Of a stretch of 64,000 nucleotides of DNA, positions 1 to 7,621 are shown one piece after another (position 1 is the first letter of the stretch; each line of letters begins with the position of its first letter). The position numbers and the translations under genes are program-made. The notes below the pieces were generated by a model, which saw only the letters and a program-made list of their open reading frames with translations, had not been told where the DNA came from and did not search any database. Source of the DNA: JBCCCJ01 sp039029315 (lineage in GTDB: Bacteria; Bacteroidota; Bacteroidia; J057); the NCBI GenBank assembly GCA_039029315.1, contig JBCCGK010000018.1, forward strand, positions 1-64,000, in the 5' to 3' direction.

Positions 1-666
1 CTTGACTGAGGGAATATTCTTGGCCATCCACTGACGGTTCTTTTTGGCAATCGGCAGAGGATTCCCTCTCGTAGCAGGCAGATAGTGAGTCCCCTGAAGA
101 AGGTTCTTGAGCCTAACTTCACTATACATCGTCGGATATTCAGATTGAAAGTACCAGGGAGTCAGGGAAATGGAGTTGACAGTTTCTATCTCATATGATA
201 CCTCTACGATCGAGCCTACCTTCACTTCTCTTAGGGTAAAGGTTTTGCGCGCCCAATGTTCATTCAGCCGTTCTTCGGGCAGGTATTTGAGGCCTAATTT
301 GTTGAGCTGTTTCTTTCCATTGTCCCAATTGATGGTTTGGGCTTGAAGAGAAATGATTTTCTCAGTTTGGCCTTCATACAGAAACTTGATTTCCTGATTG
401 GCAATTCTTGTCCCTGATTCTTTCAGAACTTTGTATCGAATATGTCTTCGGAAAGCCATTGAGCCAGTCGCAATGTTTTTGGGTCGCCATTCTCCATAAT
501 CTACAAGGATAACCACATCCGCTTCTGGCTCGAATTCGCATTGAGTCATGTCTATTTGTTCCTGATCTATTTTTCCCCATCTGACAGGTAGGGCATCCTG
601 CGTTTGGCCAAGGTGCCAGCATAGACAAAATGATATCAACAGAATAGAGGAGAATAGTCGATTCAT
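1..666 (-). CDS. DUF3857-domain secreted protein, 3' part outside window
   Basis: The first 222 codons, read leftward from ATG at 666, remain open at the window edge. The protein starts with a signal peptide (MNRLFSSILLISFCLCWHLG) and then shows the beta-rich N-terminal domain of DUF3857 proteins, including the segment EVKVGSIVEVSYEIETVNS. This domain usually precedes a transglutaminase-like domain, which would lie outside the window. It is 10 bp downstream of a related gene and probably cotranscribed with it. The family is common in Bacteroidota and is thought to be periplasmic or envelope-associated; its molecular function is not established. No open reading frame list entry covers it because it has no stop here. 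Confidence 0.8.
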   Translation of the reverse strand, partial: MNRLFSSILLISFCLCWHLGQTQDALPVRWGKIDQEQIDMTQCEFEPEADVVILVDYGEWRPKNIATGSMAFRRHIRYKVLKESGTRIANQEIKFLYEGQTEKIISLQAQTINWDNGKKQLNKLGLKYLPEERLNEHWARKTFTLREVKVGSIVEVSYEIETVNSISLTPWYFQSEYPTMYSEVRLKNLLQGTHYLPATRGNPLPIAKKNRQWMAKNIPSVK

Positions 667-676
667 AGGGGGTTCA

Positions 677-2584
677 TTATTGCTTTCGTAAAACGATCTG
701 CTCACTGTGTCGTGCCATGACAACATCATACATCAATTTCAGATTTGGATATTCATCAGGACTATATAGTGTTTTGTTGATCTGGAATTGATACTGGATT
801 TGGATGCTTTTCCCCGGAGGCATGACCTGAACAAAATATGCAAAACTCATTTCATCCTCAGGTAACTTCATTTTTGAGCTTTTGGGAAGACTCTCGATCT
901 GATATCCTTCTGGTAACTCTATCACGATTAGGCCAGAATAAGTGGTCGGATAGTGAAGATCTACAGGATAAATGCGTTCTGATTGAGAAAAAGGATTTTC
1001 CTCCCACCTCATCATCAAGAGAGGAGATAAATATAGATACTCTCCCGTCTGTTGGCAAAAATCCGGAGTTGCGATAGTCATAGAAATGGATAATGGTTGG
1101 TCAACCGTTTCCAGGTCTTCGAACGTATAATCCAGGATTTCTCCTTGCGGGAGCTTTTCAGCCTGATAGGCAGACACAAATTCCTCTGAAGAAGAAGCTT
1201 GAATAGCCAGGCGATAATCATAAGCGAGATAGCCTTTCCATTGTTCTCTCAGAATGCCAGACAGGACTCCTTCTTCGTTCAGTTGCAATTGCGTCATGAT
1301 GTTGTGAGACGTTTGTGCTGGTTGAGGAATGGCTTCCCATCTCCCATTGTCTTTTTCCAACACAAAGCCCATTCCATTCAAATCCTTTTCCGGCAAGCGA
1401 GAAAATGGAAGAAGGGGGTCTATAGCATCCAGGATCATAGGATTGTCATCCACTATGGCATAACATAGCAAAGAATTGAATTGACGCATAAGGGGAAAGG
1501 CTTCTATAGGAGGTCCATGATCTCGTGTGCTGACCAGCATGGGATAGGCTTCAATACCCGCTGCGCGGATTAGATGTGTCAGAAGAAGGGTAATTTCGGC
1601 ACTGTTTCCTTTGCCAGAACGATGAATTTCAGAGATTTTTTTGTCTGTAAAAGACTCAAATTCTCCATTCCATTTCACTTCGTGTTGGACATAGTCATAC
1701 AGGCGCTTGATTTTGTCTTCCTTTTTCTGGATGGCTCCCACGAGTTGTTTGACAGTCGCCGCATAGGTTTTGTCCTTTTTGAGGTACCTCCCCAACAATT
1801 TGCGATCATAGATGTCTTTGGTAAATTCTTCCCAGTCAAGTAGGAGCGTTTCTACTATTCCTTCTCCCGCATAGGCAGCCAATTGGAGCATCATTTTTGG
1901 TGCATAATCCTTGATATTGTCAATAAAAGGCTCTTCTTCCATGGCAGGAATGTGCTCCAATAACCAGTGGTTTTCATCATCTTCCACGGTTTGCAACTCA
2001 AGATTCAATCCATTCTGAAATACCTTCTGATAGAACATCTCTTCATTTCTATGAAATTTTAGTTCGTTTCTGAGGGTGGGGTATTTACTTTGAAATCGCC
2101 AATTATAACTAACAATACTTCTTTTTTTGAGGTAGAACTGATAATCAATGATGGAGCCAACTTTGACCTGAGGCAAAACGAAACTGACTTCTGATACCTC
2201 ATTATCTAATTTTGCCTCATGGATATCCTTCCTTTTGAGTTCCGTTTTTTGAAAGGTCTTCCCATCCCAATTCCAGGTTCTTGCAAGAGGGAATACGATA
2301 TTTTGAGCTCCTCCTTTGGCAAGGTATGGGATATTGACTTCAGCATTTTCCAGGCCAGCCTCTTTGAGGATGATCATCCGTACAAAGGTCGACACATACA
2401 TGCCATCAAATCCAGTTGTGATTCTTCCTTTTTTCAGGAGGATAACAGCCTCTTCATCCGGGAATGTATCAATGACCTGAAAGGGAAGAAGAGGAGGGGT
2501 TTGTACCTCCCATACTGCTGTCTGTGATTGGAGGGAAAGCAGGCTTGCAAATAGAAAAATTAGCAGACCCATGAAGGACTTCAT
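677..2584 (-). CDS. DUF3857 / transglutaminase-like secreted protein
   Basis: About 635 residues. The start is placed at the Met before KSFMGLLIFLFASLLSLQ, a clear signal peptide; the frame stays open to 2632, but that would put 16 non-signal residues in front. Residues ~20-260 form the DUF3857 beta domain, with the motif QVKVGSIIDYQFYL. A transglutaminase-like segment lies around residues 280-370 (IKRLYDYVQHEVKW, then GKGNSAEITLLLTHLIRAAG). At the position where active transglutaminases have the catalytic Cys, this protein reads GNSAEI (~residue 326), so it is probably not a Cys-dependent enzyme. The C-terminal ~250 residues are beta-rich. It is the upstream partner of the gene at 1-666, and the two are likely a paralogous envelope pair. 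Confidence 0.85.
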   Translation of the reverse strand: MKSFMGLLIFLFASLLSLQSQTAVWEVQTPPLLPFQVIDTFPDEEAVILLKKGRITTGFDGMYVSTFVRMIILKEAGLENAEVNIPYLAKGGAQNIVFPLARTWNWDGKTFQKTELKRKDIHEAKLDNEVSEVSFVLPQVKVGSIIDYQFYLKKRSIVSYNWRFQSKYPTLRNELKFHRNEEMFYQKVFQNGLNLELQTVEDDENHWLLEHIPAMEEEPFIDNIKDYAPKMMLQLAAYAGEGIVETLLLDWEEFTKDIYDRKLLGRYLKKDKTYAATVKQLVGAIQKKEDKIKRLYDYVQHEVKWNGEFESFTDKKISEIHRSGKGNSAEITLLLTHLIRAAGIEAYPMLVSTRDHGPPIEAFPLMRQFNSLLCYAIVDDNPMILDAIDPLLPFSRLPEKDLNGMGFVLEKDNGRWEAIPQPAQTSHNIMTQLQLNEEGVLSGILREQWKGYLAYDYRLAIQASSSEEFVSAYQAEKLPQGEILDYTFEDLETVDQPLSISMTIATPDFCQQTGEYLYLSPLLMMRWEENPFSQSERIYPVDLHYPTTYSGLIVIELPEGYQIESLPKSSKMKLPEDEMSFAYFVQVMPPGKSIQIQYQFQINKTLYSPDEYPNLKLMYDVVMARHSEQIVLRKQ

Positions 2585-2880
2585 CATTGGGATAGGGTAG
2601 GCAGGAGGAGCCATATTGTGTATGCTTTTCATGGTGAGAATGTGTTTTTTTGAAATAAAAGAGAAATTGTACTGAAGAAGTGTGTTGGTTTCTTTTTTTT
2701 GCGTGTAAAAATATGTTCAATACATGTCTTGCCAGGAATTCTCTGAAGCCGTAGACCGAATGATATTCGACCTCATATATGTCATGAAAGACTGAACTTT
2801 GTTAGATACCTGTCTGGATAGAAACTGGCTTGACATGTGAAGCTTTGACTATCTTCCCGCCTGAAAATACAGAAAGTCAC

Positions 2881-4044
2881 ATGAGCTATCAAAAAAATGC
2901 TGTAAAGCTGATGAATCGCTATCCTGCGATTGCGGATTTGGAAGCGAAAGCACAAAAACGCTTACCTTTTGTTGCCTGGGAATATCTGCAAACAGGTACA
3001 GGAGATGAAAAAGCTGTAGACCGCAATCGGGATGGGCTGGATCGGCTGACGATCTTACCTCGTTTTATGAAGGGAGACTTGACCATGAATCTTCAGACCC
3101 AGCTATTGGGTCGTAGCTACCAGATGCCTTTCGGGATTGCGCCTATCGGTCTTACAGGGCTGATTTGGCCCAAAATAGAATTGATGTTGGCACAAACGGC
3201 CAAAGAATATGGAATCCCCTTCTGTCTGAGTACGGTAGCGACTCAGGTGCCTGAAGCTGTCGGACCTCTTGTCGGGGAAATGGGATGGTTTCAGTTGTAT
3301 CCCCCCCAAAAGGACGAACTCCGGGCTGATTTGCTCAAGCGTGCGAGAGATTCGGGCTTTCATACGCTGGTGCTTACCGCAGATGTGCCTGCCCCGAGCA
3401 GGCGGGAGCGGACCAGACGCGCCGGCATGAAGATGCCTCCCAAAATTACGCCACGATTCATCTGGCAGGGAATCACGCATCCCGCCTGGTCGATTGCCAC
3501 ACTTCGAAATGGCCTCCCCAGTCTGAAGACTGTGGCAGCCTATGCAGATTCTTCAGATATGTCTTCTGTTGTGGAGTTTGTCCGGTTCAAGTTTCGGGGA
3601 AATCTGGATTGGGACTATGTGAAACAGGTCAGGGATCTGTGGAACGGACCGATGGTATTAAAAGGTCTGCTACACCCAGAGGACGCAAAGCAAGCAGCCA
3701 ACATAGGAGTGGAGGGAATAGAAGTGTCCAATCATGGCGGCAGACAATTTGACGGGGCTCCAGCTGCAATTGAAGCCTTGCCCGCGATTGTGAAGGAGGT
3801 AGGAGATCAGCTTACTATCCTTTTTGATAGTGGAATTCGCTCGGGCCTGGATGTGATTCGGGCATTGGCATTGGGCGCTGACTTTGTGATGTGTGGACGG
3901 GCCTTTATGTATGGGGTAGGGGCCTTGGGCCAATATGGGGGCCATCATGTGGTGGAGATCCTGCAAGAAGATTTGAAGATCAATATGGCGCAGTTGGGAG
4001 TGGTGAATATCCCACAGATCAAAGAATTGGTGCTTGGTAGCTGA
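2881..4044 (+). CDS. FMN-dependent alpha-hydroxy-acid dehydrogenase (LldD / glycolate-oxidase family)
   Basis: About 387 residues in one TIM barrel. The start is placed at ATG 2881 (MSYQKNAVKLMNRYP); an in-frame ATG at 2830 would add 17 atypical residues. Family landmarks are in order: AWEYLQTGTGDE near the N-terminus (substrate-side Tyr), PFGIAPIGLTGL, WFQLYPP, TADVPAPSRRERTRR, VLKGLL (Lys contacting FMN), SNHGGRQFDGAP (catalytic His and substrate Arg), and FDSGIRSGLDVIRAL with GADFVMCGRAFMYG (phosphate binding). It should oxidise a 2-hydroxy acid such as L-lactate to the keto acid. Which acid, and whether the electron acceptor is quinone or oxygen, cannot be read from the sequence. It is monocistronic. 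A palindromic repeat follows 37 bp after the stop. Confidence 0.9.
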   Translation: MSYQKNAVKLMNRYPAIADLEAKAQKRLPFVAWEYLQTGTGDEKAVDRNRDGLDRLTILPRFMKGDLTMNLQTQLLGRSYQMPFGIAPIGLTGLIWPKIELMLAQTAKEYGIPFCLSTVATQVPEAVGPLVGEMGWFQLYPPQKDELRADLLKRARDSGFHTLVLTADVPAPSRRERTRRAGMKMPPKITPRFIWQGITHPAWSIATLRNGLPSLKTVAAYADSSDMSSVVEFVRFKFRGNLDWDYVKQVRDLWNGPMVLKGLLHPEDAKQAANIGVEGIEVSNHGGRQFDGAPAAIEALPAIVKEVGDQLTILFDSGIRSGLDVIRALALGADFVMCGRAFMYGVGALGQYGGHHVVEILQEDLKINMAQLGVVNIPQIKELVLGS

Positions 4045-4080
4045 GCCAGAAAGACACCTTAAGAATCTATGAAGTTGCTG

Positions 4081-4426
4081 AGAGACTGTTTTAAAATCTG
4101 TTACTTATTTTTTGTATGCGTCTTTTTTCCTCATCCGGCGGCTTTTTTTGTTTTCACTACCGTACACTTTTACAAGTATAGGCGAGTTGGCCCCCAAAAT
4201 TCGGTGAACTGGGGCGGAATTGGGGAGTTGGGCTTAGAATTTTGGTGGTTTTTGCGCAACTTTTTGCCATCAAAAAGTTGCAAGAAGCCCTAAGAATAAT
4301 GGAAAAGAAAAAGTGTACGGTAGTGAATTTTTGTTCCCATAGCACCACTATGAGAACAAAAAAGAGCCTTGTCTGAGAAAAAAATACACCCTAAAAATTC
4401 TCAGCACAGATTCCAAAACAGTCTCT
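4081..4426. repeat. Palindromic intergenic repeat, copy A1, interrupted by a MITE
   Basis: The ends AGAGACTGTTTTAAAATC (4081) and its near-inverse ending at 4426 (…CAAAACAGTCTCT) enclose an element that is 163 bp long once the nested insertion (4153-4327 plus one 8-bp duplication) is removed. The native sequence closely matches copies at 33099-33261 and, inverted, 37704-37866. The whole length folds back on itself, with an apex CATAGC…GCTATG. There is no coding capacity. Confidence 0.85.
4153..4327. mobile_element. 175-bp MITE nested in palindromic repeat A1
   Basis: Perfect 19-bp terminal inverted repeats (TTCACTACCGTACACTTTT at 4153-4171, inverted at 4309-4327) are flanked by an exact 8-bp direct repeat TTTTTGTT (4145-4152 and 4328-4335). 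The sister repeats at 33099 and 37704 carry this site once, uninterrupted, so the insertion and target duplication are seen directly. It encodes no protein. An internal hairpin GCAACTTTTTG…CAAAAAGTTGC lies near 4256-4282. The mobilising transposase is unknown. Confidence 0.88.
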
Positions 4427-4646
4427 GAGAGAGGCGATGAATGGATAATGAAGAGGTGGAATACTTGTTTCTGTTTAAGCAGAAGCAAAGATTTATGAAT
4501 CTCCTTTTATTTTGTTGTAATTGGTTGATAGTAAGTGAATTATGTTGTTGGGGGATTCTTTCGGAAGTCCGCTTTCTTGTAAATCAGCTTTTTCATCAAG
4601 CAGGTGAATGTGTTATTTGAAGAAAACCAATCAACCATTCATCCTT

Positions 4647-4919
4647 ATGAATCAAGTGAAACAAAACCAGCACACCTCAGCCTGGCGATTCCAGGTTTGG
4701 GCATCCTTTCTCCTCTCCCTGGCCTTGACCCTCGGTGGGATTTTCTATCTGCCTGTTGATTTCTGGATCAAAGGCTATTTGGCGATGGGTTTGCTGTTTT
4801 TGGTAGGCTCTTGCTTTTCGCTAGCCAAGACCATTCGGGACGACCATGAATCCAAATCCTTGCTCAACCGAGTCCAGCAAGCCAAAACCGAGAAAATTCT
4901 GTCAGAATTTGAACGATAA
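4647..4919 (+). CDS. YiaA/YiaB-type two-helix inner-membrane protein
   Basis: A 90-residue protein starting at ATG 4647 (MNQVKQNQHTSAWRFQ); the upstream ATG at 4608 is less likely. It has two hydrophobic helices (FQVWASFLLSLALTLGGIFYL and GYLAMGLLFLVGSCFSLA), followed by a charged tail (KTIRDDHESKSLLNRVQQAK). This is the layout of the YiaA/YiaB family, small inner-membrane proteins of unknown function, where a similar AKTIRD segment follows the second helix. The gene stands alone in the same direction as the preceding dehydrogenase but is separated from it by the nested repeat. The downstream 85-bp repeats supply intrinsic terminators on the same strand. Confidence 0.75.
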   Translation: MNQVKQNQHTSAWRFQVWASFLLSLALTLGGIFYLPVDFWIKGYLAMGLLFLVGSCFSLAKTIRDDHESKSLLNRVQQAKTEKILSEFER

Positions 4920-5100
4920 GAATAATCCTTTGGATCATTTCGGGATTTTTTGGACCGAAGGAGCAATGATTGAACAATAGCCCTCAACAACTTATTTGAC
5001 TAAAAACCCCATTTTTTGCCCATATACGCAAGAAAAAACAGTTAAGCCAGCCAAATTGACCATTCATCCTTGGATTAATAAAAATTCCAGTTTTTCAGAC

Positions 5101-5188
5101 TACCTTTGATTCAACAGGTTAAAGTAAAGAATGAGCAAGGGTTAGGGTTGACTCATCTGGAGACAGGTTTGAGTCCCCTAATTTTTTT
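5101..5188 (+). ncRNA. Candidate small RNA gene, copy 1 (85-bp direct repeat)
   Basis: Starts with a perfect Bacteroidota -7 box, TACCTTTG (5101-5108). It ends with an intrinsic terminator: stem TTAGGG-TT-GACTCA (5142-5155) with TGAGTCCCCTAA (5170-5181), then seven T (5182-5188). The predicted transcript is ~75 nt from about 5113. An ATG at ~5131 opens only a four-codon frame. Positions 5104-5188 recur exactly at 5334-5418. No clear -33 TTG at the usual distance was seen. Function unknown. Confidence 0.5.
5142..5188 (+). terminator. Intrinsic terminator in repeat copy 1
   Basis: A 12-bp stem (TTAGGG + GACTCA with a TT bulge, pairing with TGAGTC + CCCTAA), a 14-nt loop and seven T. It can also end transcription arriving from the YiaA-like gene. 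The same structure is at 5372-5418. Confidence 0.7.
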
Positions 5189-5330
5189 GTGACTACCCCA
5201 GACACAATATTGTTTATTGCTCCTAACATTGCCAGATTCAAATTATTCGTTTTATCGGAAAAATAGGAAAATTCGCGCACCAAAAGTGACCGTTCGGGAA
5301 GAATCACATCCAAATAGCAGAAGCTTGTTG

Positions 5331-5418
5331 TATCTTTGATTCAACAGGTTAAAGTAAAGAATGAGCAAGGGTTAGGGTTGACTCATCTGGAGACAGGTTT
5401 GAGTCCCCTAATTTTTTT
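5331..5418 (+). ncRNA. Candidate small RNA gene, copy 2 (85-bp direct repeat)
   Basis: Identical to copy 1 over 85 bp (5334-5418), offset by 230 bp. The -7 box here is TATCTTTG (5331-5338), which differs from copy 1 at its third base, just outside the repeat, yet still fits TAnnTTTG. The terminator hairpin is at 5372-5411, followed by seven T (5412-5418). The 145 bp between the copies and the sequence upstream of each are unrelated, so the duplicated unit is just the promoter box, transcript and terminator. Confidence 0.5.
5372..5418 (+). terminator. Intrinsic terminator in repeat copy 2
   Basis: Exact copy of the structure at 5142-5188. The 170 bp beyond it, up to the end of aroQ (5419-5588), contain nothing I can identify. 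Confidence 0.7.
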
Positions 5419-5588
5419 ATGGGTATAGCAAAGAGAGCTGATAGTCAATGGCCACAAGCTGTCTGTCGAAAGAAATGAAGAGGTGACATACAGTGCTTTC
5501 TGTTAGTGTGTTTTAGCGATGTCCTGCGAGGAATTCCTGCCGACGGAGAGGAGTGGTACGCTTGCTAGACGACAACATTCTTCATATA

Positions 5589-6032
5589 TCATCTCTTGGT
5601 TTTTACACCCTCCTCAGACCCCATCCACATCAAGGCCATTCGATATCCATGTTTCCCAAAACCCGAAATCAGCCCATCACAAGTTGGCGCCATAACAGAA
5701 GTATGTCGAAAAGTCTCTCGACTGAAAAGATGTGACAGATGTACTTCTACTTTAGGAATAGAAAGCATATTGAGGGCATCATAAATGGCATAGCTGTAGT
5801 GGGTATATGCGCCCATATTGACCACGAGGCCTTGCAGATCTTCCGTGAGGGTTGTTTGGATACGATCTACAATCGCCCCTTCATGATTTGATTGAAAGTA
5901 ATCGATCTGCATCACCGGAAATTCCTCCCGAAGCTGTGCGAGAATATCGTCAAATGTCTCTGAGCCGTAGATCTCAGGCTCTCTTTGGCCCAACATATTG
6001 AGATTGGGGCCGTTGATGATCAGGATTTTCAT
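5589..6032 (-). CDS. aroQ: 3-dehydroquinate dehydratase, type II
   Basis: A 147-residue dodecameric-type (class II) dehydroquinase, which converts 3-dehydroquinate to 3-dehydroshikimate in the shikimate pathway. The start at 6032 gives the canonical N-terminus MKILIINGPNLNMLGQREPEIYG, with the catalytic Tyr in EIYG. Other landmarks are FQSNHEGAIVDRI, VVNMGAYTHYSYAIYDAL, VEVHLSHLFSRETFRHTS (His and Arg of the active site) and GLISGFGKHGYRMAL. An in-frame extension to 6458 is antisense to xerD and not real. The gene is divergent from xerD with only 24 bp between the proposed starts. This aroQ/xerD pairing recurs in Bacteroidota. Confidence 0.95.
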   Translation of the reverse strand: MKILIINGPNLNMLGQREPEIYGSETFDDILAQLREEFPVMQIDYFQSNHEGAIVDRIQTTLTEDLQGLVVNMGAYTHYSYAIYDALNMLSIPKVEVHLSHLFSRETFRHTSVMAPTCDGLISGFGKHGYRMALMWMGSEEGVKTKR

Positions 6033-6056
6033 ATCTTCGCAAATAAACCAAAAAAA

Positions 6057-6962
6057 GTGCTTACCTGGGCAGAAGCAAGACGAGAATATGAGCTCTATTT
6101 GACCATCGAGAGAGGATTGGCAGAGAATTCCCGCCAGGCTTATCTTCGGGATCTTCAGCGATATGAATTGTTTAGCCATGAACTCAAAGAATTGGAATCT
6201 CCCAATCAGGTGAGCCTGGAGCACCTCAGGGACTTCCTGATCTTTTTGGCAGAGGATTGTCTGCTGAGTGAGAGATCTGTCGCACGAAATCTTTCTTCTG
6301 TGCGTTCCTTTCACAATTTTTTGTATGTAGACAGCTGGTTGGAACATGATCCCAGTGCCTTGTTGGAGATGCCTAGATTTGGGCGAAAACTCCCGGTGGT
6401 ACTCTCTGTCGCTGAAATAGAATCTCTCCTGCAAGCCGTCGATCTGACCAAAGCTCAAGGATTGCGAGATCGGGCTATGTTGGAAGTGCTATATGGATCT
6501 GGCTTGCGGGTATCTGAATTGATCGAATTGGAAAAATCTCGCATCTATGCCAAAGAGGGATTTCTGCAAATACTGGGCAAAGGAAGGAAGGAAAGACTCG
6601 TCCCCACTGGGGAACCAGCCCTGCATTGGCTGGATCGCTACTTCAAAGAAACCCGCTCCAAACAGACCATACAAAGAGGACATGAGGACAAGGTATTCCT
6701 GAATAGAAGAGGGAGTCGCTTGTCCAGAATCAGTGTGTTTACTACGATCAAGTCTCTGTGTTTGGCTGCTGGAATTGTGAAGAATGTCAGTCCTCACACC
6801 TTTCGACATTCATTTGCAACCCATCTGATTGAAGGGGGAGCCGACTTGCGGGCTGTTCAGGATATGCTGGGACACGAATCCATCACGACTACTGAAATAT
6901 ATCTTCATCTGGATCGGGAATATCTTCGCGAAATCCACGCATTGTATCATCCCAGAAAGTGA
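6057..6962 (+). CDS. xerD: Tyrosine recombinase XerD
   Basis: A chromosome-dimer-resolution recombinase acting at dif. From GTG 6057 it is 301 residues, the usual XerC/D length, and begins VLTWAEARREYELYLTIERGLAENS, the family's N-terminal SAM-like domain. The catalytic set is complete: Arg in GSGLRVSELIEL (~150), Lys in GKGRKERLVP, HxxR in PHTFRHSFATHL (~247-250), His in LGHESITTTEIY and the nucleophile Tyr in EIYLHLD (~281). An ATG at 5985 is in frame but would overlap the start of aroQ on the other strand, so GTG is preferred. It is followed 10 bp later by nth. It is the host Xer protein, not an element integrase. Confidence 0.88.
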   Translation: MLTWAEARREYELYLTIERGLAENSRQAYLRDLQRYELFSHELKELESPNQVSLEHLRDFLIFLAEDCLLSERSVARNLSSVRSFHNFLYVDSWLEHDPSALLEMPRFGRKLPVVLSVAEIESLLQAVDLTKAQGLRDRAMLEVLYGSGLRVSELIELEKSRIYAKEGFLQILGKGRKERLVPTGEPALHWLDRYFKETRSKQTIQRGHEDKVFLNRRGSRLSRISVFTTIKSLCLAAGIVKNVSPHTFRHSFATHLIEGGADLRAVQDMLGHESITTTEIYLHLDREYLREIHALYHPRK

Positions 6963-6972
6963 TTGTTGTATC

Positions 6973-7617
6973 ATGAATAAATCTGAGAAAGTTCAATTTG
7001 TCATTCAAACCCTCGAAGATCTCTATCCCGAGACGCCGATTCCGCTGGAACACAAAGACCCCTATACCTTATTGGTAGCAGTACTGCTATCTGCGCAATG
7101 TACAGATGCCAGAGTGAATAAAATTACCCCCTTGTTGTTCTCACGTGCAGACAGTCCTCAGGATATGATTCAGTTGGAGGTAGATGAAATCCGCGAAATC
7201 ATCAAGCCCTGTGGCTTGTCACCACGAAAGTCCAAAGCGATTTATGACTTGTCTGAAATCATTCTCGCTCAACATCAGGGAGTCGTCCCGCAAAGTTTTG
7301 ACGCATTAGAAGCCCTTCCGGGTGTTGGGCATAAGACCGCTTCTGTTGTGATGTCTCAGGCATTTGGAGTAGCTGCATTCCCGGTCGATACCCATATCCA
7401 CCGACTGATGTATCGCTGGACACTCAGCAATGGAAAAAATGTCGTCCAGACCGAGAGAGACGCCAAAAGATTGTTTCCAGAAGAGTTGTGGAACAAATTA
7501 CATCTGCAGATTATTTATTTTGGAAGAGAACATTGTCCAGCAAGAGGGCATAAACCAGAGCAATGTCCCATTTGTAGCAAGATTGGGAGGAAGGATTTGT
7601 TTCAGAAGAAAAAATAG
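6973..7617 (+). CDS. nth: Endonuclease III (DNA glycosylase/AP lyase)
   Basis: A 214-residue base-excision repair enzyme for oxidised pyrimidines. The start ATG 6973 gives MNKSEKVQFVIQTLEDLYPE. LLSAQCTDARVN is the family's substrate-side motif. The helix-hairpin-helix LPGVGHKTASVVMSQAFG holds the catalytic Lys (~120), and FPVDTHIHRL holds the catalytic Asp (~138). The C-terminal [4Fe-4S] loop is atypical: HCPARGHKPEQCPICSKIG gives C-x9-C-x2-C and no fourth Cys before the end, whereas E. coli Nth has C-x6-C-x2-C-x5-C. It lies between xerD (10 bp upstream) and the ankyrin gene (4 bp downstream), probably as one operon. Confidence 0.92.
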   Translation: MNKSEKVQFVIQTLEDLYPETPIPLEHKDPYTLLVAVLLSAQCTDARVNKITPLLFSRADSPQDMIQLEVDEIREIIKPCGLSPRKSKAIYDLSEIILAQHQGVVPQSFDALEALPGVGHKTASVVMSQAFGVAAFPVDTHIHRLMYRWTLSNGKNVVQTERDAKRLFPEELWNKLHLQIIYFGREHCPARGHKPEQCPICSKIGRKDLFQKKK

Positions 7618-7621
7618 AGCG

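Noticed and set aside
4069..4293. 74-codon plus-strand frame
   Set aside because: Runs from the palindromic repeat into the MITE; the composition reflects T-rich repeat DNA.
5142..5188. tRNA 3'-end-like sequence (GGTTTGAGTCCCC) suggesting an attachment site
   Set aside because: The T-arm does not pair properly and there is no acceptor stem; the sequence is fully explained as an intrinsic terminator.
5119..5313. 64-codon minus-strand frame
   Set aside because: Lies across the repeated small-RNA unit and unrelated spacer; no protein-like composition.
6057..6962. Integrase of a mobile element next to direct repeats
   Set aside because: The length, motifs and aroQ/nth context identify the chromosomal XerD; the 85-bp repeats do not flank it.
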